Made by a program: the position numbers and the translations under genes
Notes under the pieces: model-generated
Told to the model about the DNA's origin: nothing
Seen by the model: the letters and a program-made list of their open reading frames with translations, nothing else
Database searches by the model: none
DNA from: an uncultured Mesonia sp.
GTDB lineage: Bacteria > Bacteroidota > Bacteroidia > Flavobacteriales > Flavobacteriaceae
Assembly: GCA_947494545.1 (NCBI GenBank)
Contig: CANLVH010000001.1
Location: forward strand, 310,001-374,000
Length of the DNA: 64,000 bases
Direction: 5' to 3'
Part shown: positions 8,846 to 16,735 of the stretch, piece after piece
How positions within the stretch are numbered: position 1 is the first letter of the stretch
How the letters are laid out: each line of letters starts with the position of its first letter

Positions 8846-9243
8846 AAAAATTACTTTACTTATTATTTGTAAGCACTTTAGTTTGGTCTTGTAAAATTGC
8901 AGATCACCAACCCATTTCAGAAACAATGAATATGGAGGTGATAAGTATTAACAACGAATATGTTGGAGATTACAAAATCTCTATGAAACTCGATACAGAC
9001 GAGAATATAATAACCGGAAAATCTACCTGCAATAATTATGGCGCAAACTTTGCAGCTAAGAAGAAAAAAATGGAAATAGACGGTGTTTACAGCACTAAAA
9101 AAATGTGTGGAGAGGAAGAGATGAAAATAGAAAAAGACCTCTTAACCAATCTCGAAAAAATAAAACGTTATAAGTTTGACGGCGAAACCTTAAAACTGAA
9201 CACGAGTAGCAACATGACTGTAATTACCGCTATTTTAAAATAA
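8842..9243 (+). CDS. META/HslJ-like small lipoprotein
   Basis: 133 residues with a lipoprotein signal (lipobox LVWSC, Cys17). The rest resembles the META domain: ITGKSTCNNYGANF, then MEIDGVYSTKKMCGEEEM, and a C-terminal strand YKFDGETLKLN. META/HslJ-like proteins are envelope proteins of poorly known function. It overlaps sufS by 4 bases and lies 7 bases before sufE. It is therefore the second lipoprotein embedded in this suf operon. The domain assignment is by motif only. Confidence 0.8.
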   Translation: MKKLLYLLFVSTLVWSCKIADHQPISETMNMEVISINNEYVGDYKISMKLDTDENIITGKSTCNNYGANFAAKKKKMEIDGVYSTKKMCGEEEMKIEKDLLTNLEKIKRYKFDGETLKLNTSSNMTVITAILK

Positions 9244-9250
9244 ATAAATT

Positions 9251-9676
9251 TTGAGTAACATAAAACAAATACAAGAGGAAATAGTAGACGAGTTTTCTAT
9301 GTTTGACGACTGGATGCAACGCTATGAGTATATGATAGAACTCGGAAAATCTTTACCTCTTATAGAAGATCAATACAAAACAGAAGATAAACTTATAAAA
9401 GGTTGCCAAAGCAAAGTTTGGGTAAATGCAGAAATGGAAGACGACAAAGTAGTCTTTACCGCAGATAGCGATGCAATTATTACCAAAGGTATAATAGCCA
9501 TTTTAATTCGCGTTTTTTCTAACCAGCCGCCGCAAGCAATTTTAGATGCCGATACAGAGTTTATAGACGAAATTGGTCTTAAAGAACACTTATCGCCAAC
9601 TAGGGCTAATGGCTTGGTAAGTATGATAAAACAATTAAAAATGTATGCCCTAGCATACGAAACCAAAGCAAATTAA
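9251..9676 (+). CDS. sufE: SufE sulfur-acceptor protein
   Basis: 141 residues from a TTG start at 9251; the first ATG in frame would remove the conserved N-terminal helix. The sulfur-accepting Cys is C52 in IKGCQSKVW, and the FSNQPPQAI and LSPTRANGL segments are typical of SufE. SufE takes persulfide from SufS and carries it to SufB. Confidence 0.95.
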   Translation: MSNIKQIQEEIVDEFSMFDDWMQRYEYMIELGKSLPLIEDQYKTEDKLIKGCQSKVWVNAEMEDDKVVFTADSDAIITKGIIAILIRVFSNQPPQAILDADTEFIDEIGLKEHLSPTRANGLVSMIKQLKMYALAYETKAN

Positions 9677-9688
9677 ATAAAAGAAGTG

Positions 9689-10012
9689 ATGGCAGAAACT
9701 ATAGATACCAATCAACTGGGAGAAAAAATTGTACGGGTATTAAAAACTATTTACGACCCCGAAATTCCAGTAGATATTTACGAACTAGGATTAATCTATG
9801 ATGTGTTTGTAAACGAAGACAGAGAAGTAAAAATTTTAATGACCTTAACCACGCCCAACTGTCCGGTGGCAGAAAGTATGCCGCAAGAAGTAGAAGAGCG
9901 TGTAAAATCTATTGATGAGGTAAAAGATTGTGAATTAGAATTAACCTTTGATCCGCCTTGGTCACAAGAATTGATGAGCGAAGAAGCCCGATTTGAATTG
10001 GGAATGCTGTAA
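9689..10012 (+). CDS. SufT-like DUF59 (MIP18 family) protein
   Basis: 107 residues from the ATG at 9689; a GTG immediately before it at 9686 is a less likely start. DUF59 hallmarks are IYDPEIPVDIYELGLIYDV, LTTPNCPVAESMP and LTFDPPWSQELMSEEA. Such proteins act in maturation of Fe-S proteins and are often encoded at the end of suf operons in Bacteroidota. Position directly after sufE supports a SufT role, though the exact step is inferred from context. Confidence 0.9.
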   Translation: MAETIDTNQLGEKIVRVLKTIYDPEIPVDIYELGLIYDVFVNEDREVKILMTLTTPNCPVAESMPQEVEERVKSIDEVKDCELELTFDPPWSQELMSEEARFELGML

Positions 10013-10021
10013 AATAATTTT

Positions 10022-10528
10022 ATGGAAGAAATTGTAAACAGAGTGGCCAAAAGTAAATTGGTCACTTTTAATTTAGAGGAATATTACCCGGAAGAAAACC
10101 GACTTTTATTTGATATAAAAGACTGGCTGTACGAAGGTTTTGTGTTGCGCGAAAAAGAATTCCGTAAAGCAGTAAAAGAACACGATTGGTCGCAATATAA
10201 AAACCAGTTTATTGCTTTAACTTGTAGCTCAGACGCAATTGTTCCTGCTTGGGCATATATGCTTATTACGGTAAATTTACAGCCACATGCTAAAAAAATT
10301 GTTCTTGGTAATCTAGAGGACTTAGAAAAAAGCATTTATCAAAATGTGCTGGAAAACCTAAATGTTGCTGACTATAAAGATTTGCCGGTAATTATAAAAG
10401 GTTGCGCTAACAAACCCATTCCGGAAGATGCTTATATTCAAGCTGTGCAAAAACTACAACCGGTGGTAAAAAGCTTGATGTTTGGCGAGGCTTGCTCTTC
10501 TGTACCACTTTACAAAAAGAAAAAATAA
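10022..10528 (+). CDS. DUF2480 family protein
   Basis: 168 residues. The sequence fits DUF2480, a Bacteroidota family commonly found next to suf genes: VTFNLEEYYPE, DIKDWLYEGFVLREKEFR, CSSDAIVPAWAYMLI and GCANKPIPEDAY. It has conserved Cys residues (in TCSS, KGCANK and EACSS) that could bind a metal or cluster, but this is speculation. Probably cytoplasmic, as no signal or membrane segment is seen. It lies 9 bases after the DUF59 gene, in the same operon. Confidence 0.88.
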   Translation: MEEIVNRVAKSKLVTFNLEEYYPEENRLLFDIKDWLYEGFVLREKEFRKAVKEHDWSQYKNQFIALTCSSDAIVPAWAYMLITVNLQPHAKKIVLGNLEDLEKSIYQNVLENLNVADYKDLPVIIKGCANKPIPEDAYIQAVQKLQPVVKSLMFGEACSSVPLYKKKK

Positions 10529-10565
10529 GGGTTTAAGTTTAATAAAAATAGAAAATTTTATATTG

Positions 10566-10594
10566 CTTTACGCGGAAGGTATTTTTCCGTAAAG
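10566..10594 (+). terminator. Hairpin after DUF2480, built from the TTCCGTAAAG word
   Basis: CTTTACGCGGAA (10566-10577) pairs with TTCCGTAAAG (10585-10594) over ten base pairs with a two-base bulge and a short loop. It may end suf operon transcription, but there is no clean U tract, so the role is uncertain. Confidence 0.45.
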
Positions 10595-10719
10595 TTAAAA
10601 TCATAAGGGGTTGTACTTTTTAAAGTCTGCCCTTTTTTGTTGAAATTTGACACGTTTCTTTTTTGCGCGTTAAAATTACTTTACTCTTGAATTCGATATA
10701 AATATTTAGCATAGGTTTT

Positions 10720-10843
10720 CATTCTTTTTCTTTTGGCTTGGTTTATCCGGAGCTTAAGTCGAAGGGTTTTCTTTGGACGAGCAAAGAAAATAAACAATGC
10801 TTTTTAAAGCGCAAGAATCCTATCGATTTGTAAATTTTTAATT
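10720..10843 (+). repeat. Dispersed intergenic repeat, copy 1
   Basis: Shares long blocks with the reverse complement of 54238-54387: CTTTTGGCTTGGTTTATCC, then AGCTTA, GGGTTTTCT, GACGAGCAAAG, and finally GCAAGA-TCCTA and TTGTAA-TTTTTAA. In this copy TTTTCTTTG and CAAAGAAAA form a nine-pair hairpin with GACGAG in the loop. Both copies lie 3' of a gene in the transcribed orientation. Confidence 0.65.
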
Positions 10844-10867
10844 GGAAAAGCTTAAATCGAAACCAGG

Positions 10868-10906
10868 TTTTACGGAACAGAAAACTGTCTTAAAACTTCC
10901 GTAAAG
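10868..10906. repeat. Inverted pair of the TTCCGTAAAG word
   Basis: TTTTACGGAA at 10868-10877 faces TTCCGTAAAG at 10897-10906, giving a ten-pair stem (one wobble) with a 19-base loop. This is the second such pair in this intergenic region. Confidence 0.55.
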
Positions 10907-10941
10907 TTATAAGTCGAAATATTGCAATTGCGAGAATATTA

Positions 10942-10949
10942 TATCTTTG
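10942..10949 (+). promoter_or_regulatory. Putative -7 element of the DUF3078 gene
   Basis: TATCTTTG matches TAnnTTTG and lies 26 bases before the start codon. A TTG lies at 10922, 17 bases upstream, slightly short of the usual 19-21 spacing. Confidence 0.55.
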
Positions 10950-10974
10950 CATCCTAAAATTAAAAAATCTGTTT

Positions 10975-11904
10975 ATGAAGAAGTTATTACTATGCGGTTT
11001 GTTTTTGTTTAGTGTTTCTGTATTTGCACAAGAAACCACCGAAGAAGAAGAACAAAAAAACGGTTGGTCCAACTCCGGTGCAATCTCTTTGCTTTTTAAC
11101 CAAGCTGCTTTTAACGCAGAATGGCAAGGTGGCGGAACTTCTAATTATGCCGGAAACCTAAGCCTGAATTATAACATTAATTATAGAAAAGATAAGTTTA
11201 CTTGGGACAATAAAATTTTGGCAGATTATGGTCTTACCAAAACCAAAGACGACAGGTTTACCAGAAAAACCAACGATAGAGTAGAGCTAAACTCGGTTGG
11301 TGGTTACCAAATAGAAGATTCTAATTGGTTTTATTCGTTTTTTGTAAATTTTAAATCGCAATTTTCTAAAGGTTATGAATACAGCGAGCAAGATGTATTA
11401 AACGATAATGGCGATGTAGTTGACACAAAAACTATAAGAACCGAAACCACGCATTTTATGTCTCCCGGATACTTGCAATTTGGCCCTGGTATGCTTTGGA
11501 AAAAAAATGATAATTTCACGATTAATATCGCCCCGGCTACTGCGCGATTAATATTTGTAGACGACAAATTTACCAGTATGCCCGGCTACGAAGATGGCGA
11601 TTATTATGGCGTAGATAAAGGCGAAAATAGCAGATTTGAATTTGGTGCTTCTGTAAACGTTTTTGCAAAATATACGTTGGTAGAAAATGTAACGATGGAA
11701 AATATGCTGAGTTTGTATTCCAATTACTTGGAAGATCCTCAGAATGTAGACCTAGATTATACGTTGAACATTAATATGAAAGTAAACGATTATATTTCTG
11801 CTAACTTTGTTTTTCAAGCTATTTATGACGATAATGCGGTACAAGCAGTGCAAGTACGTGAAGTATTGGGCGTTGGTTTTACATACAATATTAATAAAGA
11901 GTAA
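10975..11904 (+). CDS. DUF3078 outer-membrane protein
   Basis: 309 residues. A cleavable signal peptide (FLFSVSVFAQ) is followed by an acidic stretch, then NGWSNSGAISLLFNQAAFNAEWQGG and repeated amphipathic strands up to VGFTYNINKE. The pattern indicates an outer-membrane beta barrel and fits DUF3078. Function is unknown. It has its own promoter and is separated from the suf operon by 446 bases. A strong two-way terminator follows at 12053-12088. Confidence 0.85.
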   Translation: MKKLLLCGLFLFSVSVFAQETTEEEEQKNGWSNSGAISLLFNQAAFNAEWQGGGTSNYAGNLSLNYNINYRKDKFTWDNKILADYGLTKTKDDRFTRKTNDRVELNSVGGYQIEDSNWFYSFFVNFKSQFSKGYEYSEQDVLNDNGDVVDTKTIRTETTHFMSPGYLQFGPGMLWKKNDNFTINIAPATARLIFVDDKFTSMPGYEDGDYYGVDKGENSRFEFGASVNVFAKYTLVENVTMENMLSLYSNYLEDPQNVDLDYTLNINMKVNDYISANFVFQAIYDDNAVQAVQVREVLGVGFTYNINKE

Positions 11905-11980
11905 AAGAGTTAAGTAGTGAAAGAGTCAATTAGTTAATGAGTTGATGAGTTGATGAGTTGAAAAAAGTGAAAAAGATAGA
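11905..11980 (+). repeat. C-poor word tract after the DUF3078 gene
   Basis: Starts immediately after the stop. It is nearly free of C and includes a short tandem of GATGAGTT units (about 11937-11960). It belongs to the same style of post-stop tract as 3109-3195 and 42757-42800. Confidence 0.55.
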
Positions 11981-12052
11981 AACGTCTGTCGACTCACGCC
12001 TAAAGACTACCGACTAGTAAAGCATCTAAACTTGACTTGAAATAGAAAACTA

Positions 12053-12088
12053 AAAACGGTCTAAAATTATAAGGTTTTAGACCGTTTT
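12053..12088. terminator. Bidirectional terminator between DUF3078 and the RND operon
   Basis: Perfect 14-base inverted repeat AAAACGGTCTAAAA / TTTTAGACCGTTTT with an 8-base loop. It gives an A/T run on each side and lies between two converging genes. Confidence 0.9.
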
Positions 12089-12095
12089 TTTTGCT

Positions 12096-15000
12096 CTACG
12101 CTTTAGAACTTTGTAGCGGTTTCCCGCGTTTTTTTCTTACTCTTATTTTTGCGCGATTGGTTAGGTAAAACATTACCGGCACCACGATTAAAGTTAAGAA
12201 AGTGGCAAAGGTAAGTCCAAAAATAACCGTCCAGGCCAAAGGTCCCCAGAATTTTACGTTATCGCCGCCAATGTATATCTGCGGATCGTAATCTGTAAAG
12301 AGTGTAAAAAAGTCGATATTTAATCCTACTGCAAGCGGTATTAAACCTAAAACGGTAGTAATGGCGGTTAACAATACCGGGCGCAACCTAGATTTACCGC
12401 CGGCTACAATTACCTCATAATATTGTTTTTTGGTTAAATAATCTTCCGGTTCTAGATCTAATTCTTGTTTTTTACGGTCTATTAAAATTTGCGTATAATC
12501 TATTAATACAATAGCGTTGTTTACTACAATTCCCGCCAAGGAGATTATTCCCATCATGGTCATGATAATTACAAAATCCATCTGAAAAATTATCAAGCCT
12601 AAAAATACGCCTACTAAACTAAGAATAATGGCCATTAAAATAATTACCGGTTTAGAAAGGCTATTAAATTGCGCCACCAAAATGAGTAAAATACCGCCCA
12701 TAGCAATTAACAAGGCTTTCACTAAAAAGCTCATGTTTTTATCTTGCTCTTCTTGCTCGCCGGTAAACTCCATCGTGATGTCTTTAGGAAGCTTATAATT
12801 TTCTAGCTCCCTACGCAATTGGTTTACAATCTCGTTGGCATTATAATCTTCTAACACGTTAGAATAGAGCGTAATAACTCTTTTTAGATCTTTACGTTTA
12901 ATAGAACTAAAGCTTGAAGTTGGCTTTTTTTCTACAACCGCAGAAATTGGTACTTGAATTAAAGCGCCAGTATTTTGATTTTTAAACGTAATGGGTTGGT
13001 TAAAAATAGCATTTTCGTCGTAGCGGAATTCTTCCTGAAAACGTACATTTATCTCGTAATCGTCGTCATCTTTTTTGTAGGTAGAGATTTCTTCGCCATA
13101 AATAGCGCGACGCAAAGTTTGCCCAACAGTTGCGGTAGAAACGCCTAATTTTCCGGCTTTTTGTCGGTCTACGCGAACATCTAATTCCGGTTTAGATTTG
13201 TTTACATCTAGTTTTAACTCCTCAATCCCGTCTATATGCAAATCTTTGATGTACGAACGAATGTCTTCGGCCTCAGCCAACATTTTTTCATAATTTTCGC
13301 CTTTAATCTCTAAGTTGATGGGATAACCCGCTGGCGGTCCAACATTGTCTTTTTCTACAATTACAGAAACGCCGGGAAAGCCTTTTACTGCGTTACGAAC
13401 TTGCGATAAAACATCGCTACTTTCTACGCCGCGTCTTTTATGAAACTCCCGCATAGACAAAGTAACTTTTCCTTTATGGGGCATTTCGTTTTGTTGACCG
13501 CCATCTGTTTGCGGATTGCCGGCGCCTTCTCCCACTTGCGAGATCATAGACTCTACCATATAATTATAACCGTCTTCGTCTTCGTATTGTTTAATTACTT
13601 CTTGTATACGGTCTTCTATTTTTTTGGTAAGCGCGTTGGTTTTCTCTATAGCGGTAGCTTCCGGGTATTCTATATAGGTAATTATTTGGTTAGGTTCGTT
13701 TTCCGGAAAGAACAATACTTTTGGTTGCGCCAAAGCAATTAGAACAAAACTTAAGAAAAGTAAAGCTACGGTACTAAAGAAAAACAAGTAGGCCATTCTT
13801 CCTTTTAACGCAAAACGCAAGGAATTTTCATACCAACTTTCTAAGCGTTTTAAGGCTCTAAATTGAAAGAAATTTACTGCTTTAGATAAAAACCAGCGGT
13901 AAAGCCATAACAATAACAAAGCAGCGAGCATTAAGTTTCCAATTCCGCGTAAAGCGCCGGAAGAAATAATAAAGCCAAGTGCCAAAAATAATGCGCCGCC
14001 AATTAATAGGATTAAACTTACATACAGCGCTCGTTTTTTACTCATTTCTTTTTCTTCTGTTTGCATAAATTGCGAAGTAAGCATGGCATTTATAATTAAA
14101 GCCACAAATAAGGAAGAACCCAAAACTACTGATAAAGTGATTGGAAACACCACCATAAATTTACCTATGGTCCCCGGCCATAGTCCAAGCGGAAAAAAAG
14201 CTGCCAAAGTAGTTGCGGTAGATGCAATAATTGGCCAAGCAATTTCGCCTAAACCTTGTTTTGCGGCTGCAATACGCGATTTGCCTTCGCTCATTAAAGT
14301 ATAAACGTTTTCTACTACTACAATACCGTTATCTACCAACATACCCAAGCCCATTACCAAAGCAAATAAAACCATGGTGTTAAGCGTGTAGCCCATAGAA
14401 GATAAAATAATGTATGAAATAAGCATGGAAAGCGGAATGGCAATTCCTACAAAGAGTGCATTTCTAAATCCTAAAAAGAACATTAGTACGCCAACTACCA
14501 AAATTACCCCAAAAATAATGTTGTTTACCAGGTCGTTTACTTGGTTTTCTGTTTTAATAGATTGGTCGTTGGTAAGCGAAATATGTAAATCTGTAGGATA
14601 GTAAGCTTCTTTTTCTTCTTTTACAATTTGCTTGATTTCTTCTACGGCCTCAATCATGTTTTTACCGGCACGTTTTTTAACGTCTAGCATTACTACCGGT
14701 TGGCCATATTCTCTAGCAAAAGTTGTAGGGTCTTTTTCTTGAAAATTAATCTGAGCAATATCTTTAAGGTAAACAATGCCATCTTCGCGCTTTACAACTA
14801 CATTTTCTAATTCTTGCGGGTCGTCTATTTCGCCAATTACCCTAATGTTTTTCTCTATGCCGTTTTGGGTAACGTTACCGCCGGATATGGTTTTGTTTTC
14901 ATATTTTACCGCGTTTATAATATCGTCAAAGCTAACTTTAGACGCTGTCATTTTAAACACATTTACAGCAATCTCTACTTCTTTTTCTTCGGCACCACGT

Positions 15001-15569
15001 ATAGTCGCCTCTTTTATTTGCGGTAAAAGTTCTATTTTATCTTGCAGGTATTCTGCATAATCTTTTAACTGCTGTACGGTATAATCTCCGGTAAAGTTAA
15101 TGTTGAGAATGGGCATTTCTTCCGAAATATTCAAATCAAATACATTCGGTTCTACCTTTGCGCCATTATCTAAAGTTGGCCAAGTGGTTTCTGCCTTGAC
15201 CATATCTACTTTATCTTTTACTTGCTGCTTGGCTGCGGGGATGGCAATATCTTCTTCAAACTCTACAATTACAATACTGTAATCTTGTAAAGTGGTAGAG
15301 GTTATTTCTTTTACCCCGCCAATATTATTAAACTCTTCTTCTAAAGGTTCTGTAATAAACTTTTCTACATCTTCTGCCGAGTTTCCTGGATTAACAGAGC
15401 TTACATAAATTTTGGTTTCTACTACTTCCGGAAAAGCTTCTCTTGGCATACTGTAGTAAGACATAAAACCGCCAATTACTGCAATAGCAATAATTACATA
15501 AACCGTCATCTTATTGTCTATTGCCCAAGACGAAAGCCCAAAGCCTTTGTAGGTGTCTTTTTTACTCAT
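12096..15569 (-). CDS. RND efflux pump inner-membrane permease
   Basis: 1157 residues, AcrB/HAE1-type permease. Membrane segment 1 is near residues 17-37, two large periplasmic loops follow, and two repeated membrane domains are visible. The central membrane motif reads GMLVDNGIVVVENVY; AcrB-like pumps have DD where this has DN, so one proton-relay Asp is replaced by Asn. Extra hydrophobic segments between the halves (about 505-565) make it longer than AcrB. It is last in the regulator-channel-adaptor-pump operon and overlaps the adaptor gene by 8 bases. The exported substrate cannot be told from sequence. Confidence 0.93.
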   Translation of the reverse strand: MSKKDTYKGFGLSSWAIDNKMTVYVIIAIAVIGGFMSYYSMPREAFPEVVETKIYVSSVNPGNSAEDVEKFITEPLEEEFNNIGGVKEITSTTLQDYSIVIVEFEEDIAIPAAKQQVKDKVDMVKAETTWPTLDNGAKVEPNVFDLNISEEMPILNINFTGDYTVQQLKDYAEYLQDKIELLPQIKEATIRGAEEKEVEIAVNVFKMTASKVSFDDIINAVKYENKTISGGNVTQNGIEKNIRVIGEIDDPQELENVVVKREDGIVYLKDIAQINFQEKDPTTFAREYGQPVVMLDVKKRAGKNMIEAVEEIKQIVKEEKEAYYPTDLHISLTNDQSIKTENQVNDLVNNIIFGVILVVGVLMFFLGFRNALFVGIAIPLSMLISYIILSSMGYTLNTMVLFALVMGLGMLVDNGIVVVENVYTLMSEGKSRIAAAKQGLGEIAWPIIASTATTLAAFFPLGLWPGTIGKFMVVFPITLSVVLGSSLFVALIINAMLTSQFMQTEEKEMSKKRALYVSLILLIGGALFLALGFIISSGALRGIGNLMLAALLLLWLYRWFLSKAVNFFQFRALKRLESWYENSLRFALKGRMAYLFFFSTVALLFLSFVLIALAQPKVLFFPENEPNQIITYIEYPEATAIEKTNALTKKIEDRIQEVIKQYEDEDGYNYMVESMISQVGEGAGNPQTDGGQQNEMPHKGKVTLSMREFHKRRGVESSDVLSQVRNAVKGFPGVSVIVEKDNVGPPAGYPINLEIKGENYEKMLAEAEDIRSYIKDLHIDGIEELKLDVNKSKPELDVRVDRQKAGKLGVSTATVGQTLRRAIYGEEISTYKKDDDDYEINVRFQEEFRYDENAIFNQPITFKNQNTGALIQVPISAVVEKKPTSSFSSIKRKDLKRVITLYSNVLEDYNANEIVNQLRRELENYKLPKDITMEFTGEQEEQDKNMSFLVKALLIAMGGILLILVAQFNSLSKPVIILMAIILSLVGVFLGLIIFQMDFVIIMTMMGIISLAGIVVNNAIVLIDYTQILIDRKKQELDLEPEDYLTKKQYYEVIVAGGKSRLRPVLLTAITTVLGLIPLAVGLNIDFFTLFTDYDPQIYIGGDNVKFWGPLAWTVIFGLTFATFLTLIVVPVMFYLTNRAKIRVRKKRGKPLQSSKA

Positions 15570-16731
15570 CTTCTTGTGCTATTTTAACTTCCTGGCTTTC
15601 GCGTATAGTTCTGGCTCCTTCTAGAATAATTATTTGTCCTTCGTTTAGACCTTCGGTTATTTCTATTTTGTCTTTATAGCTTTTACCGGTAGTTACGATT
15701 GCTCTTTTTGCAACCCCTACGCTATCGTTTTTCTTTTCTATGTAATAAGCAATACTCTCTCCATTAGCATTTTCTTGTAAAATGCTTTGCGGAATAACCA
15801 AGGCGTTTTGTGCGGAATAGTCATTTAATTTTACGGTAGCTATCAAGTTTGGCTTTATAGCTTCGTCTGCATTGGGAATAGCTATTTTCACCTCAAAACT
15901 ACGATTGTTGGGATTTATAAAACTGGTTACTTGTTTTACTTCTCCTTTATACTCTCTTCCTATAGACTTTAAGGAAATAATTACTTCTGTGCCTTTATTA
16001 ATTTTGCCCAAATAAGATTCGGGTACATCTGCGCTAACATACATATCGCGCAAGTTTATTAATCTGAAAAGTTGGTTTTGTCCTTGCGAAACCAATTGTC
16101 CTTGATCTGCAATTACATTATCTATCGTGCCTTTAAACGGCGCTTTTACAACAGTTTTTGCCAATTGCGCTTGTAGTTGGTTTACAGAATTTTGCATGGC
16201 TTCGTATTTGGTCTTTGCTTCTAAATACTGAATTTCAGAACCTATTTGCTGGTTCCAGAGTCTTTCTTGCCGTTCGTAAGTAGTTTTAGCCAAAGCCAGC
16301 TGGGTTTTAGCTTCTGCTAATTGACTAGATAAACCTCCATCGTCTATTTTTGCTAAGGTTTGTCCGGCGCTTACTTTATCTCCTTCCTCTACGTAAATTT
16401 TGGTTAACACCCCCGAGTATTCTGGGTAAATAACTATGTTTTCATCGGTTTTTACATCTCCTTGTACTTCTACATAATGCTTAAATAACGTGTCCGATAA
16501 TTTCTCTACCGTTACTAAAGGTCTTGATTCTGCTGTATCTAATTTTTCTATTTTTTCGTTAAGCAAAGCAATTTTATCGCTAATTTCTTTTTGCTTACTG
16601 TTCAATTCCGATTTTTTGGCTCTTATTTCGGGTAGGCTTCCTTCTTCAATAATTTGGTCTACTGTTTTTTCAGATTTCCCACAAGCCCATAAAAGGCTTA
16701 TCCCTACTAGTAAAATGATACTTTTTTTCAT
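15562..16731 (-). CDS. RND efflux periplasmic adaptor, lipoprotein
   Basis: 389 residues with lipobox LLWAC (Cys17), then a coiled-coil-like region (about 25-65). The biotinyl-lipoyl-like segment follows (VEVQGDVKTDENIVIYPEYSG and VEEGDKVSAGQTLAKID), with a helical hairpin and the second lipoyl half VKAPFKGTIDNVIADQGQLV. This order is that of MFP/HlyD-type adaptors. It bridges the TolC-like channel and the permease. It overlaps the permease gene by 8 bases and is 4 bases from the channel gene. Confidence 0.93.
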   Translation of the reverse strand: MKKSIILLVGISLLWACGKSEKTVDQIIEEGSLPEIRAKKSELNSKQKEISDKIALLNEKIEKLDTAESRPLVTVEKLSDTLFKHYVEVQGDVKTDENIVIYPEYSGVLTKIYVEEGDKVSAGQTLAKIDDGGLSSQLAEAKTQLALAKTTYERQERLWNQQIGSEIQYLEAKTKYEAMQNSVNQLQAQLAKTVVKAPFKGTIDNVIADQGQLVSQGQNQLFRLINLRDMYVSADVPESYLGKINKGTEVIISLKSIGREYKGEVKQVTSFINPNNRSFEVKIAIPNADEAIKPNLIATVKLNDYSAQNALVIPQSILQENANGESIAYYIEKKNDSVGVAKRAIVTTGKSYKDKIEITEGLNEGQIIILEGARTIRESQEVKIAQEDE

Positions 16732-16735
16732 GTGT

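Larger units (their letters stand above)
10529..10974. other. 446-base intergenic region with hairpins and a dispersed repeat
   Basis: It holds an imperfect hairpin at 10566-10594, copy 1 of a dispersed structured repeat (about 10720-10843), a second 10-mer inverted pair at 10868-10906, and the promoter of the DUF3078 gene. No open frame with recognisable protein content is present. Confidence 0.7.
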
